Below, piece by piece: positions 15,760-23,521 of a stretch of 64,000 nt of DNA (position 1 is its first letter; each line of letters starts with the position of its first letter). Under the pieces are notes generated by a model. That model was not told the DNA's origin and searched no databases. It saw only the letters and a list, made by a program, of their open reading frames with translations. The stretch comes from Rhizobium sp. AAP43. GTDB taxonomy: Bacteria > Pseudomonadota > Alphaproteobacteria > Rhizobiales > Rhizobiaceae. The stretch covers positions 1-64,000 of the forward strand of contig NZ_LJHS01000066.1 in NCBI RefSeq assembly GCF_001296045.1, in the 5' to 3' direction. The position numbers and the translations under genes are program-made.

Positions 15760-16374
15760 ATGAAGATTATTTGCCCTGATGGAAACGGCTATTCCTATTA
15801 TGTGCAGGCGGCTGACGAGACGCGTTATAGCCGCGTCAACGGCGTCGAGACGTTTCAGGTGCGCTCCGGCGACTACTGGAATGGTGCCGATGGCAGCGAT
15901 GCGCTGAACTATCGCGAGCGCTGCGAGGCGCGGGCGACGACGGAAGACGACATCGGCTCGACCCATGTCTATGCCTTCCAGCTGAAGATCCCGTCCAACT
16001 ATCCGGAATTCAGCCCCAAACAGACGCTCGGCCAGTGGCACAACGGGGCCTATGACAGCGTCTTCAACCGCTATGAGGAAGGCGAATTCACCATTTGCCT
16101 CAACAATCACGACACTGACAGCTTTGTCGAGTTTCCGGTGACGGTGAACAAGGGCAGCTGGAACGCCTTCGTCTACACCTTCGTCTGGCACGAGACGGCG
16201 GGCGCAATGACCGTGCGGTTGAACGGCGCGACGGTGATCAAAGAGACGGGGCTTGCCCTGGTGCCGGCTGCGGCGACCTCGGTCTATTTCAAATACGGCA
16301 TCTATCGCAACATGACCGAAGGTCTGGTCGGGCCTGACCAGCAGGTGAGCTATTGCAAGGTCAGCCGGAGCTGA
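15760..16374 (+). CDS. Heparin lyase I-like polysaccharide lyase within tail genes
   Basis: The 204-residue protein fits the heparin lyase I family (jelly-roll polysaccharide lyases, PF14099-like). It has the typical YAFQLKIPSNYPEFSP segment followed by LGQWHNG, then the later pattern GSWNAFVYTFVWHETAGAMTV, RLNG and YFKYGIYRN. Such enzymes break uronic-acid-containing chains by beta elimination. It lacks a signal peptide, so it would leave the cell only by lysis or as part of a particle. It sits in the same orientation between the gp13- and gp14-like genes, with an AT-rich leader of its own. It may be a capsule or exopolysaccharide depolymerase carried by the tail, or an unrelated cargo gene. 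Expression with the tail genes is inferred from position only. Confidence 0.7.
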   Translation: MKIICPDGNGYSYYVQAADETRYSRVNGVETFQVRSGDYWNGADGSDALNYRERCEARATTEDDIGSTHVYAFQLKIPSNYPEFSPKQTLGQWHNGAYDSVFNRYEEGEFTICLNNHDTDSFVEFPVTVNKGSWNAFVYTFVWHETAGAMTVRLNGATVIKETGLALVPAAATSVYFKYGIYRNMTEGLVGPDQQVSYCKVSRS

Positions 16375-16473
16375 GGCGGGCAAGGCTCAAGACGGTTGCG
16401 GGGTTTTCGGCAGAAAGCCCCGCGATCTGCAGCGGTTGATCGGGTGCTCTTGATCGGGCGGGAGAGGCTGTTG

Positions 16474-16746
16474 TCAGCGCCCGAAATTCGGGTTGTCGCG
16501 GTTAAGCTCGGCCTCACGCAGGATGACCAGGCGGCGCAGGTGGTCTTCGACCTCGAGCAGCAGCGCAAACAGGCCGCAGATGATGGCGGCAAGCACGGTG
16601 CCGGCGCCGAGACCGGCAATGCCGAGCAGGATATTGGCGCCCTCGGCCGGTTTCATGAACAGGCCGAAGGCGGTGCAACCGCCGATGATGGCGAGCGCCA
16701 GCAAGGTGTTGATCAAGTCGAGTGCGCTGATGAGTGTCCGGTTCAT
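16474..16746 (-). CDS. Small two-helix membrane protein
   Basis: The 90-residue protein has two hydrophobic segments at about residues 7-30 and 38-64, then a charged C-terminal helix (EVEDHLRRLVILREAELNRD). A GGATGG ribosome site precedes the ATG. The layout of two membrane spans and a charged tail is also seen in some holins, but the gene runs against the tail genes, so a lysis role is speculative. No family is recognised. Confidence 0.5.
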   Translation of the reverse strand: MNRTLISALDLINTLLALAIIGGCTAFGLFMKPAEGANILLGIAGLGAGTVLAAIICGLFALLLEVEDHLRRLVILREAELNRDNPNFGR

Positions 16747-16849
16747 GCCACCATCCTTTTCGAGTGGGTGCAATGAAGCAGGCGGTTCAGCGCTTGTAAA
16801 GCTGGGGCTTTTGGGGTGGTGCGGGCCGCGTATGTCTCCCTTGGAGCAC

Positions 16850-16916
16850 GCGCTCCACGGACCCTCATCCGGCCCTTCAGGCCACCTTCTCCCCGATGGG
16901 GAGAAGAGTAGGCTGC
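16850..16916. repeat. RIME-like palindromic element
   Basis: The element has CCCTCATCCGGCCCTTCAGG and then CCACCTTCTCCCCGATGGGGAGAAG, two palindromes in the usual order of rhizobial intergenic mosaics. It resembles the group at 6259-6536 and lies just before the NlpC/P60 gene. Confidence 0.75.
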
Positions 16917-16959
16917 GGCTTGTGGCTTGGTCTTGTTTCGATCCGCCGGGAGTTTTTCC

Positions 16960-17439
16960 ATGACCATCCAGGATGAGATCCTGGCCCTTGCAGAGGGCTG
17001 GATCGGCACGCCCTATCGGCATCAGGGCTCGGCAAGGGGTGTCGGCTGCGATTGCCTGGGGCTCGTGCGCGGGATCTGGCGGGCGCTGTATGGCACAGAA
17101 GCCGAGGTGGTGCCGGCCTATGCGCCGGATTGGGCGGAACGATCCGGCGAGGAGCGGCTGATCGGCGCCGCCGAGCGGCATTTTCAGGCGGTGGGGTCGC
17201 TGGTGGAAGCCCAGGCCGGCGATCTCGTGCTGTTTCGCTTTCGCCCCGGCATGGCGGCGAAACATGCGGGCATTCTGGCGCGGATGGAGAGGGGGGAGCA
17301 TACCCCTGCCGCCTTCAGCCAAACGCCCGATGCCTTCATTCATGCTTATGAGCAATCAGCGGTGATCCGCTCGGCGCTGGTGCCGGGCTGGCGGCGGCGG
17401 ATTGCGGGGATTTATCGGTTTCCCGAAAGGACGCGCTGA
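16960..17439 (+). CDS. NlpC/P60 cell-wall peptidase (GTA gp14-like)
   Basis: The 159-residue protein matches the phage NlpC/P60 family that helps the tail cross peptidoglycan. The catalytic cysteine is C32 in GCDCLGLVRG and the histidine is H102 in AAKHAGIL. The GTPYRHQGSARGVGCDC start is typical. The ATG at 16960 is chosen because the family begins with a DEILALAEGWIGTPY helix; an in-frame ATG at 16927 precedes it. Its stop overlaps the start of the gp15-like gene by one base. Confidence 0.92.
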   Translation: MTIQDEILALAEGWIGTPYRHQGSARGVGCDCLGLVRGIWRALYGTEAEVVPAYAPDWAERSGEERLIGAAERHFQAVGSLVEAQAGDLVLFRFRPGMAAKHAGILARMERGEHTPAAFSQTPDAFIHAYEQSAVIRSALVPGWRRRIAGIYRFPERTR

Positions 17440-20400
17440 TGGCGACCATTCTCCTGCAGGCGGCCGGTGCCGCGCTTGGTTCGGTCTTCGGGCCGGTTGG
17501 CAGCATTCTCGGCCGGGCAGCCGGGGCGCTCGCCGGCAGTGCGATCGACCGCAGCCTGCTTGGCGGCAGTTCGGTGACCGGGGCGAGACTGTCTTCGGCG
17601 CGGCTGGCCGGTGCCAGCGAAGGCACGGCGATCCCAAGGCTTTACGGCACGGCCCGGCTTGGCGGCACGCTGATCTGGGCGACGCGTTTCGAGGAGCAGG
17701 CGGTGACCGAGAGGAGCGGGTCGAAATCGACCGGCGGCACCCGGACCACGACCTATCGCTATTTCGCCAATCTGGCGCTTGGGCTCTGCGAGGGGTCGAT
17801 TGCCGGCATCAGGCGGGTCTGGGCCGATGGCCGCGAACTGGACCTGAGCGAGATCGAAATGCGCGTCTATAGCGGACGAGACGGCCAGCAGGCCGATCCG
17901 CTGATTGAGGCCAAACAGGGGGCGGGCAAGGTGCCTGCCTATCGCGGGCTTGCCTATGTCGTCTTCGAGCGCCTGCCGCTCGATGATTTCGGCAATCGCA
18001 TTCCGCTCCTGCAATTTGAAGTGATGTGGCCGGTGGGGGCGCTGGAGGAGAAGATCCGGGCGGTGACGATCATCCCCGGCGCCACCGAACATGGCTATGC
18101 GACGACACGGGTGTCGGACGCGCCGGCTCCGGGCGAAAAGCGCTGGCTGAACCGCAACACGCTGACGGCCGACACCGACTGGCAGGCCTCGATGGATGAG
18201 TTGCAGGCGCTCTGCCCGAATCTGGAGACCGTGGCGCTGGTTGTTGCCTGGTTCGGCACGGATCTGCGCTGCGGCGAGTGCCGGATCGTGCCGGGCGTCG
18301 AGGTTGCGGCACGAACGAGCGAGAGCCGGGCATGGCGCGTGGGCGGGTTGACCCGCGCCGAGGCGCATCTGGTCTCGCGCCATGAGGGCGGACCGGCCTA
18401 TGGCGGATCGCCGAGCGATGACAGTGTGGTGGAAGCGATCCGCGACCTGAAGGCGCGGGGGCTGAAGGTGATGCTCTATCCCTTCCTGATGATGGACATT
18501 CCGCAGACCAATGCGCTGCCGGATCCCTATGGCGGAGCGGCGCAGGCGGCCTATCCCTGGCGCGGGCGCGTGACGGCCTATCCGGCCAGTGTCGACCGCA
18601 CGGCGGCAGCACGGACGCAGGTGGAGACGTTTGTTGCAAGGGCGGAGGGCTATCGGCGGTTTCTGCGGCACTATGCGGAGCTTGCCAGCGAAGCGGGCGG
18701 TATTGACGGATTTCTGATCGGTTCGGAACTGCGTGGGCTGACGACACTGCGGGACGGGGACAACCGGTTTCCCTTTGTCGAGGCGCTTGTGGGCCTGGCG
18801 GGCGAAATGCGGGACCTGCTCGGAGCTTCGACGGCGATTACTTATGGGGCGGACTGGAGCGAATATTTCGGCCATCAGCCGGCCGATGGCTCGGGCGATG
18901 TCTTCTTCCATCTCGATCCGCTCTGGGCGAGCCCTGACATTACGGCGGTTGGCATCGACAATTACATGCCGCTGGCCGACTGGCGCGACGAGGATCTCGA
19001 AGCGGAAAGCCCCGATGGATTTTCGGGCGTCGACGACGCCCAAGGTTTTGCCCGGATGCTGACGGGAGGCGAGGGGCATCACTGGTTTTATGGAAGCGAG
19101 GCGGACCGGCAGGCCCGTATCCGAACGCCGATCACCGATGGCGCCCATGGCAAGCCCTGGGTCTATCGCTTCAAGGATCTGGAGGGCTGGTGGGCAAATC
19201 CGCATCACAACCGGATCGGCGGTATTGAACAGGCCGCGCCGACGGCCTGGGTGTCGGGGATGAAGCCGATCTGGTTTACCGAACTTGGCTGTGCGGCGGT
19301 CGACAAGGGGGCGAACCAGCCGAATGTCTTTGTCGACGCCAAATCGGCGGAAAGCGGGCGGCCGTATTTTTCCACCGGCAGCCGATCCGATAGCGCGCAG
19401 CGGCGGTTTCTCGAAGCCCATCTCGACCATTGGGCGGATGGCGATGCGCCGGCCGGCATGGTCGATCCTGCCCGCATCTTTCTCTGGACCTGGGATGCGC
19501 GGCCCTATCCGGCCTTTCCCGAGGATCGCGGCCAATGGTCTGACGGCGGCAACTGGCGCACGGGCCATTGGCTGAACGGACGGTTGGGCACGGCAACACT
19601 GGCCGATACGATTGCAGCGATCCTGACCGATCACGGCTTTGAGGATTTCGATGTCAGTGCCGTGGCGGGCGATCTCGGCGGCTATGTGAAGGGCGACCTG
19701 AACGCGGCGCGCGACCTGATCGAGCCGCTGATCGCGATCTTCCAGATCGACGTGGTGGAGGATGGCGGCACGCTCCGGTTCCGCCGCCGCGCCCATGCGA
19801 GCCTGCCGGCGCGGGTGATCGATGTGCTGGCGGCCACCGAGGGAGAGCCGTTGTGGAGCGAGACACGCGGCCATGACAGCGATTTTGCCTCCGAGGCGCT
19901 GATCACCTTTTACGATCCGGCCGCAGACTATGGCGAGGCAAGCGTGCGCTCACGCAAGGTGGAGGCAGCAACGCTGAGGCAGCTGGCGCGGGATCTGCCG
20001 GCGGTGATGCCCGAGGAGACGGCGCTGGCCGCGGCCGAAGGCTGGCTGCGCGACAACCGGCTGGCGCGGCGCACATTGCAACTGACGCTGTCACCACAGG
20101 AGATCGCGGTCGAGCCGGGCGATGTGCTGCGCTTCCCCGATGGGCCGCAGGGGCGGTTTCTGGTTTCCGAGATCGACGAGGGCTTTGAGCGACGCCTGAC
20201 GCTGCGCGCCTTTGCCGGCAGGGCGGCGGCCCCGAGCGCAACGAACGAGCCGGGACGGCTGCCGGATACGGGCGGCTCTCAGGGCTTTGCGCCCCGCGTG
20301 ATCTTTCTCGACCTGCCGCGACTGGAGGGCGGAGCCAGCACAGGAGATGCCTCGGTCGCGGCTTTCGGCCGACCCTGGCGGCGGATCGCGGTGTCGTCCT

Positions 20401-21215
20401 CGCCGGAGGCGGAAGGCTATCGGCTGCGGCTGACGCTCGACCGGCCGGCGACCATGGGCCAACTGGTCGAGCCTTTGGGGCCGGGGCCGAGCGGGCGTTT
20501 CGACGAAGGCAATTCGGTTGTGGTCGATCTCTTTGGCGGGGCCTTTGCCTCGGTCAGCCGGCTGGCGGTGCTTGCCGGGCAGAACCGGATTGCCGTGCGC
20601 GCAATCACGGGCGGCTGGGAGGTGATCGGTTTTCGCGATGCGGAGGAAGTCAGCCCTGGCCGATTCCGGCTGACCGGGTTGCTGCGCGGGCTGGGCGGCA
20701 CGGAAGCGGCGATGCGGGCAACGGCCGCTGTCGGGGCCGATCTCGTTTTGCTCGACGATGCGGTGCGGCCGCTTGGGCTTGCCGCTGCCGAGCGCGGTGT
20801 GGCGACCAACTGGATTCTGGAACCGATCGGGCTTCTGAGCGACCGCGCCGGACCCTTTGTTCAGGCTGGCGGCTTGCAGGCCGAGACGCCGCTTGCGCCG
20901 GTGCATGCACGCGCGGTTCGCCAACTGGCCGGCGACATCACGCTCACCTTCATCCGCCGGGGCCGGATCGAGGCCGATGGCTGGACGGAGGGCGAGATCC
21001 CGCTCGACGAGAGCGAAGCGCGCTACCGGATCGAGATCCTCGATGGCGGCGTGCTGCGGCGAAGCGCCGAGGTGACGGAACCCCGGTTTCTCTATGCCGC
21101 GGCCGAAGAGACAGCCGATTTCGGCGCGCCGCAAACGGCGCTTTCCGTGCGCATCCGCCAGCTGGGTCGGCTGGTGGCCGGCGCGCCGCTCGAGGCGGTT
21201 CTGCCGGTCGAATGA
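17439..21215 (+). CDS. Baseplate megatron / host-specificity protein (GTA gp15-like)
   Basis: The 1258-residue protein is the large GTA tail-tip component. The N-terminal LGSVFGPVGSILGRAAGALAG hydrophobic segment and PRLYGTARLGGTLIWATRFEE are typical. A GTA TIM-barrel-like domain spans roughly residues 400-720 (KPIWFTELGCAAVDKGANQP, FLWTWDARPYPAFPEDRGQW). A phage tail protein 3-like beta domain follows, and a C-terminal region with GRFRLTGLLRGLGGTEAAM. The length is close to the R. capsulatus homologue. The frame is intact, with no stop or frameshift. It probably forms the central hub and contacts the host surface. Confidence 0.93.
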   Translation: MATILLQAAGAALGSVFGPVGSILGRAAGALAGSAIDRSLLGGSSVTGARLSSARLAGASEGTAIPRLYGTARLGGTLIWATRFEEQAVTERSGSKSTGGTRTTTYRYFANLALGLCEGSIAGIRRVWADGRELDLSEIEMRVYSGRDGQQADPLIEAKQGAGKVPAYRGLAYVVFERLPLDDFGNRIPLLQFEVMWPVGALEEKIRAVTIIPGATEHGYATTRVSDAPAPGEKRWLNRNTLTADTDWQASMDELQALCPNLETVALVVAWFGTDLRCGECRIVPGVEVAARTSESRAWRVGGLTRAEAHLVSRHEGGPAYGGSPSDDSVVEAIRDLKARGLKVMLYPFLMMDIPQTNALPDPYGGAAQAAYPWRGRVTAYPASVDRTAAARTQVETFVARAEGYRRFLRHYAELASEAGGIDGFLIGSELRGLTTLRDGDNRFPFVEALVGLAGEMRDLLGASTAITYGADWSEYFGHQPADGSGDVFFHLDPLWASPDITAVGIDNYMPLADWRDEDLEAESPDGFSGVDDAQGFARMLTGGEGHHWFYGSEADRQARIRTPITDGAHGKPWVYRFKDLEGWWANPHHNRIGGIEQAAPTAWVSGMKPIWFTELGCAAVDKGANQPNVFVDAKSAESGRPYFSTGSRSDSAQRRFLEAHLDHWADGDAPAGMVDPARIFLWTWDARPYPAFPEDRGQWSDGGNWRTGHWLNGRLGTATLADTIAAILTDHGFEDFDVSAVAGDLGGYVKGDLNAARDLIEPLIAIFQIDVVEDGGTLRFRRRAHASLPARVIDVLAATEGEPLWSETRGHDSDFASEALITFYDPAADYGEASVRSRKVEAATLRQLARDLPAVMPEETALAAAEGWLRDNRLARRTLQLTLSPQEIAVEPGDVLRFPDGPQGRFLVSEIDEGFERRLTLRAFAGRAAAPSATNEPGRLPDTGGSQGFAPRVIFLDLPRLEGGASTGDASVAAFGRPWRRIAVSSSPEAEGYRLRLTLDRPATMGQLVEPLGPGPSGRFDEGNSVVVDLFGGAFASVSRLAVLAGQNRIAVRAITGGWEVIGFRDAEEVSPGRFRLTGLLRGLGGTEAAMRATAAVGADLVLLDDAVRPLGLAAAERGVATNWILEPIGLLSDRAGPFVQAGGLQAETPLAPVHARAVRQLAGDITLTFIRRGRIEADGWTEGEIPLDESEARYRIEILDGGVLRRSAEVTEPRFLYAAAEETADFGAPQTALSVRIRQLGRLVAGAPLEAVLPVE

Positions 21216-21298
21216 CCCATCACGATCACCGGCAAGCCAGATCAACAGCAAGCTAGATCAACAGGAAGCCATCTACAGCAGGAAGAAGGAGTAGGACC

Positions 21299-21508
21299 AT
21301 GCTGGACTTTAAACCCTGGTATCAGTCGAAAACCGTCTGGGGGGCGCTGATTGCCATTGCCTCGCCCCTTCTGCGCCAGGCGGGCCTGGATCTCGGCGAC
21401 GCCGATCAGGCCGAACTCGCCGACGCGCTGACGCTTCTCGCCGGCACGTTCGGCGGTCTGCTCGCCCTTTACGGCCGCGTGACGGCGACCAAGAGCGTGG
21501 GCGGGTGA
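21299..21508 (+). CDS. Small holin-like membrane peptide
   Basis: The 69-residue peptide has a YQSKTVWGALIAIASPLL start, a charged middle and a second hydrophobic stretch (LLAGTFGGLLALYGRV). Similar short peptides with a K-T-V-W-G motif follow tail or lysis genes in many alpha-proteobacterial phages, where they are thought to be holin-like. A long purine ribosome site (AGGAAGAAGGAG) ends four bases before the ATG. It lies 83 bases after the gp15-like gene and is the last phage-like gene seen. Confidence 0.6.
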   Translation: MLDFKPWYQSKTVWGALIAIASPLLRQAGLDLGDADQAELADALTLLAGTFGGLLALYGRVTATKSVGG

Positions 21509-21517
21509 CTTTACAAA

Positions 21518-21535
21518 GTAAGGATTATTCCTTAC
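21518..21535. promoter_or_regulatory. Inverted-repeat operator of the PrlF-YhaV pair
   Basis: GTAAGGA-TTAT-TCCTTAC is a perfect 7-base inverted repeat 28 bases before the PrlF start. PrlF/SohA-type antitoxins repress their own operon, so this is the likely binding site. Confidence 0.65.
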
Positions 21536-21562
21536 TCTGGTGCTGATCCTGGAGGACGTCCC

Positions 21563-21895
21563 ATGAACCAGACTTTCCGCAAGGTCAGCACCATCACCGA
21601 CAAGGGGCAGACCACCGTACCGAAACCCATTCGCGAGGCGCTGGGTGTCGATTTCGGCGGCCGGATTGCCTTTTGCATCGATGAGGCCAACCGCGTCTAT
21701 GTCGAGCGTGACGACGTGGAGGAGAGCGATCCCGTGATGGACAGCTTCCTCGACTTCCTGGCGAAGGATATGACAGCCCATCCGGAACGCTCAATCGCGG
21801 CTTTTCCGCCAGCACTGAAGGCAAGGATGGAGGCGCTGGTTGGACGAGAGGCGGTGGACCTCGATCAGCCGATAGAGGGAGAGGTCGACCTCTGA
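21563..21895 (+). CDS. prlF: PrlF-family antitoxin (AbrB-like fold)
   Basis: The 110-residue protein has a swapped-hairpin AbrB/MazE-like DNA-binding N-terminus (STITDKGQTTVPKPIREALG) and an acidic C-terminal part that would wrap the toxin. In E. coli, PrlF neutralises the ribonuclease YhaV and represses the operon. A GGAGG site precedes the ATG and an inverted repeat lies in the promoter. The toxin gene starts four bases after its stop. The pair lies directly after the last GTA-like gene. Confidence 0.85.
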   Translation: MNQTFRKVSTITDKGQTTVPKPIREALGVDFGGRIAFCIDEANRVYVERDDVEESDPVMDSFLDFLAKDMTAHPERSIAAFPPALKARMEALVGREAVDLDQPIEGEVDL

Positions 21896-21899
21896 TGCC

Positions 21900-22400
21900 A
21901 TGCTGACGGTCAATGGCTGGATCATCCTTGCCCATCCGCTGTTTCTCGACCAGATGGAGCGGCTGACGGCGGCGGTTGAACGCCAGACGGCGAAGGCGGG
22001 GAATAGACCGCCACCGACTGCCAATGCCAAGCTTCTGGCGGCGATCCACGCCCTGATCTTCGACAGGATCCCGGCCGATCCCGCATCGTCTTTTTTCCGG
22101 CAGGGTGGCACGCTCGGCCCCGATCGCAAGCACTGGTTCAGGGCGAAATTCGGCAATGGGCGGTTTCGCCTGTTCTTTCGCTACAATTCTGCGGCGCGGA
22201 TCATCATCTATGCCTGGGTCAATGACGATCAGAGCCTCAGGACCTATGGAGCCCGCACCGACGCCTATCGGGTCTTCGCCGGCATGCTGGACGATGGCAA
22301 CCCACCCGATGACTGGCCCATGCTGCTGAAGGCGGCCTCTGATCCCAAGGCGCTCGAACGGCTGTCGCGATCTCAACCCGGTGAGGCCGGGCAGGCGTGA
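21900..22400 (+). CDS. yhaV: YhaV-family ribonuclease toxin
   Basis: The 166-residue protein matches the YhaV toxin family (RelE-like ribonuclease). It has the typical NGWIILAHPLFLDQM start, the FRQGGTLGPDRKHWFRAKFG block with basic residues for RNA contact, and RLFFRYNSAARIIIYAWVND, followed by LRTYGARTDAYRVFAGML. The frame is full length and intact, so the pair is probably functional. It is coupled to prlF. Confidence 0.88.
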   Translation: MLTVNGWIILAHPLFLDQMERLTAAVERQTAKAGNRPPPTANAKLLAAIHALIFDRIPADPASSFFRQGGTLGPDRKHWFRAKFGNGRFRLFFRYNSAARIIIYAWVNDDQSLRTYGARTDAYRVFAGMLDDGNPPDDWPMLLKAASDPKALERLSRSQPGEAGQA

Positions 22401-22542
22401 AGGTGGGTGGGTGAACCGCTTCCGCCGGGCTGTGACCGGTGACGGTTGACAGTGGCGGAAGCTTTATGAGCATTCATTTGCCATTCAGACGCTCTGCAGT
22501 ACATAGTCGATAACAATCGATCCCCATGCAGAAGTGGACGCA

Positions 22543-22812
22543 ATGGCAGCATTCATGAACATCACCGGACTGGCGCTTGCGCTCGCCGTGGCTGTCCAGC
22601 CGGTGACCAGTGGCGAGGCCTTCGCCGCGGGCGAACAGATGTTGGCGCAACGCGCCGTCGACTGCCGGGCAGCCGCGATGCGGGTGGCGGCCGAGGAGGG
22701 CGGACAGTTGCTTTCCGTACGCGAATCGGGCGGTGAATGCGTGATCGTCGTGCTCGTACAGGGCAGCGGCAATGAGCGGCCCCGCAAGGTCACCCGGCGG
22801 GTGTCGCAGTAA
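22543..22812 (+). CDS. feuN: FeuN-like periplasmic modulator
   Basis: The 89-residue protein has a signal peptide (hydrophobic residues about 8-22, cleavage likely after SGEAFA) and a small exported domain with two cysteines. It lies 43 bases upstream of feuP in the same direction. In Sinorhizobium meliloti, FeuN is a small periplasmic protein encoded upstream of feuPQ that restrains the FeuQ kinase. Identity here is mainly by position and layout. A GTG at 22534 is a possible alternative start. Confidence 0.65.
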   Translation: MAAFMNITGLALALAVAVQPVTSGEAFAAGEQMLAQRAVDCRAAAMRVAAEEGGQLLSVRESGGECVIVVLVQGSGNERPRKVTRRVSQ

Positions 22813-22855
22813 AACCGGCGACACCGCCGATCTCTGCCGAACCAAGGGGAACAGC

Positions 22856-23521
22856 ATGCGCATTCTCGTCGTCGAGGACGATATCAACCTCAACCGCCAG
22901 CTCGTCGAAGCCCTGCAGGAAGCGGGCTATGTCGTCGACAAGGCCTTTGACGGCGAGGAAGGCCACTTCCTGGGCGACACGGAACCCTATGACGCCGTCA
23001 TTCTCGACATCGGCCTGCCGGAGATGGACGGGATCACCGTGCTGGAGAAATGGCGTGCCGCAAGCCGGGTCATGCCCGTGCTGATCCTGACGGCCCGCGA
23101 CCGCTGGTCGGACAAGGTGGCGGGCATCGATGCCGGTGCCGATGACTATGTGACCAAGCCTTTCCATGTCGAGGAAGTGCTCGCCCGCATTCGGGCGCTG
23201 ATCCGCCGGGCGGCGGGGCATGCATCCTCCGAAATCGTCTGCGGCCCTGTGCGTCTCGACACCAAGAGCTCCAAGGCGAGCGTCGATGGCGTGACGCTGA
23301 AGCTGACCTCGCATGAATACCGGCTTCTCTCCTATCTCATGCACCACATGGGCGAGGTGGTCTCGCGCACCGAACTGGTCGAGCATCTCTACGACCAGGA
23401 TTTCGACCGCGACAGTAACACGATCGAGGTCTTTGTCGGCCGGCTGCGCAAGAAGCTCGGCATCGACATGATCGAGACCGTGCGCGGCCTTGGCTATCGC
23501 ATCCAAGCCCCGACGGCATGA
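22856..23521 (+). CDS. feuP: Response regulator FeuP (OmpR family)
   Basis: The 221-residue regulator has a receiver domain with phosphate acceptor D51 in VILDIGLP, the acidic pair in VVEDD and K in VTKPFH. A winged-helix DNA-binding domain follows (LTSHEYRLLSYLMHHMGEVV, VFVGRLRKKLG). In S. meliloti, FeuP-FeuQ senses low osmolarity and activates genes for cyclic glucan export. The ATG at 22856 follows AAGGGGA. The stop overlaps the start of the kinase gene. Confidence 0.82.
   Translation: MRILVVEDDINLNRQLVEALQEAGYVVDKAFDGEEGHFLGDTEPYDAVILDIGLPEMDGITVLEKWRAASRVMPVLILTARDRWSDKVAGIDAGADDYVTKPFHVEEVLARIRALIRRAAGHASSEIVCGPVRLDTKSSKASVDGVTLKLTSHEYRLLSYLMHHMGEVVSRTELVEHLYDQDFDRDSNTIEVFVGRLRKKLGIDMIETVRGLGYRIQAPTA

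Noticed and set aside
17412..19874. 820-codon open frame antisense to the gp15-like gene
   Set aside because: It has no recognisable domain and mirrors a clear structural gene; a GC-rich shadow frame.
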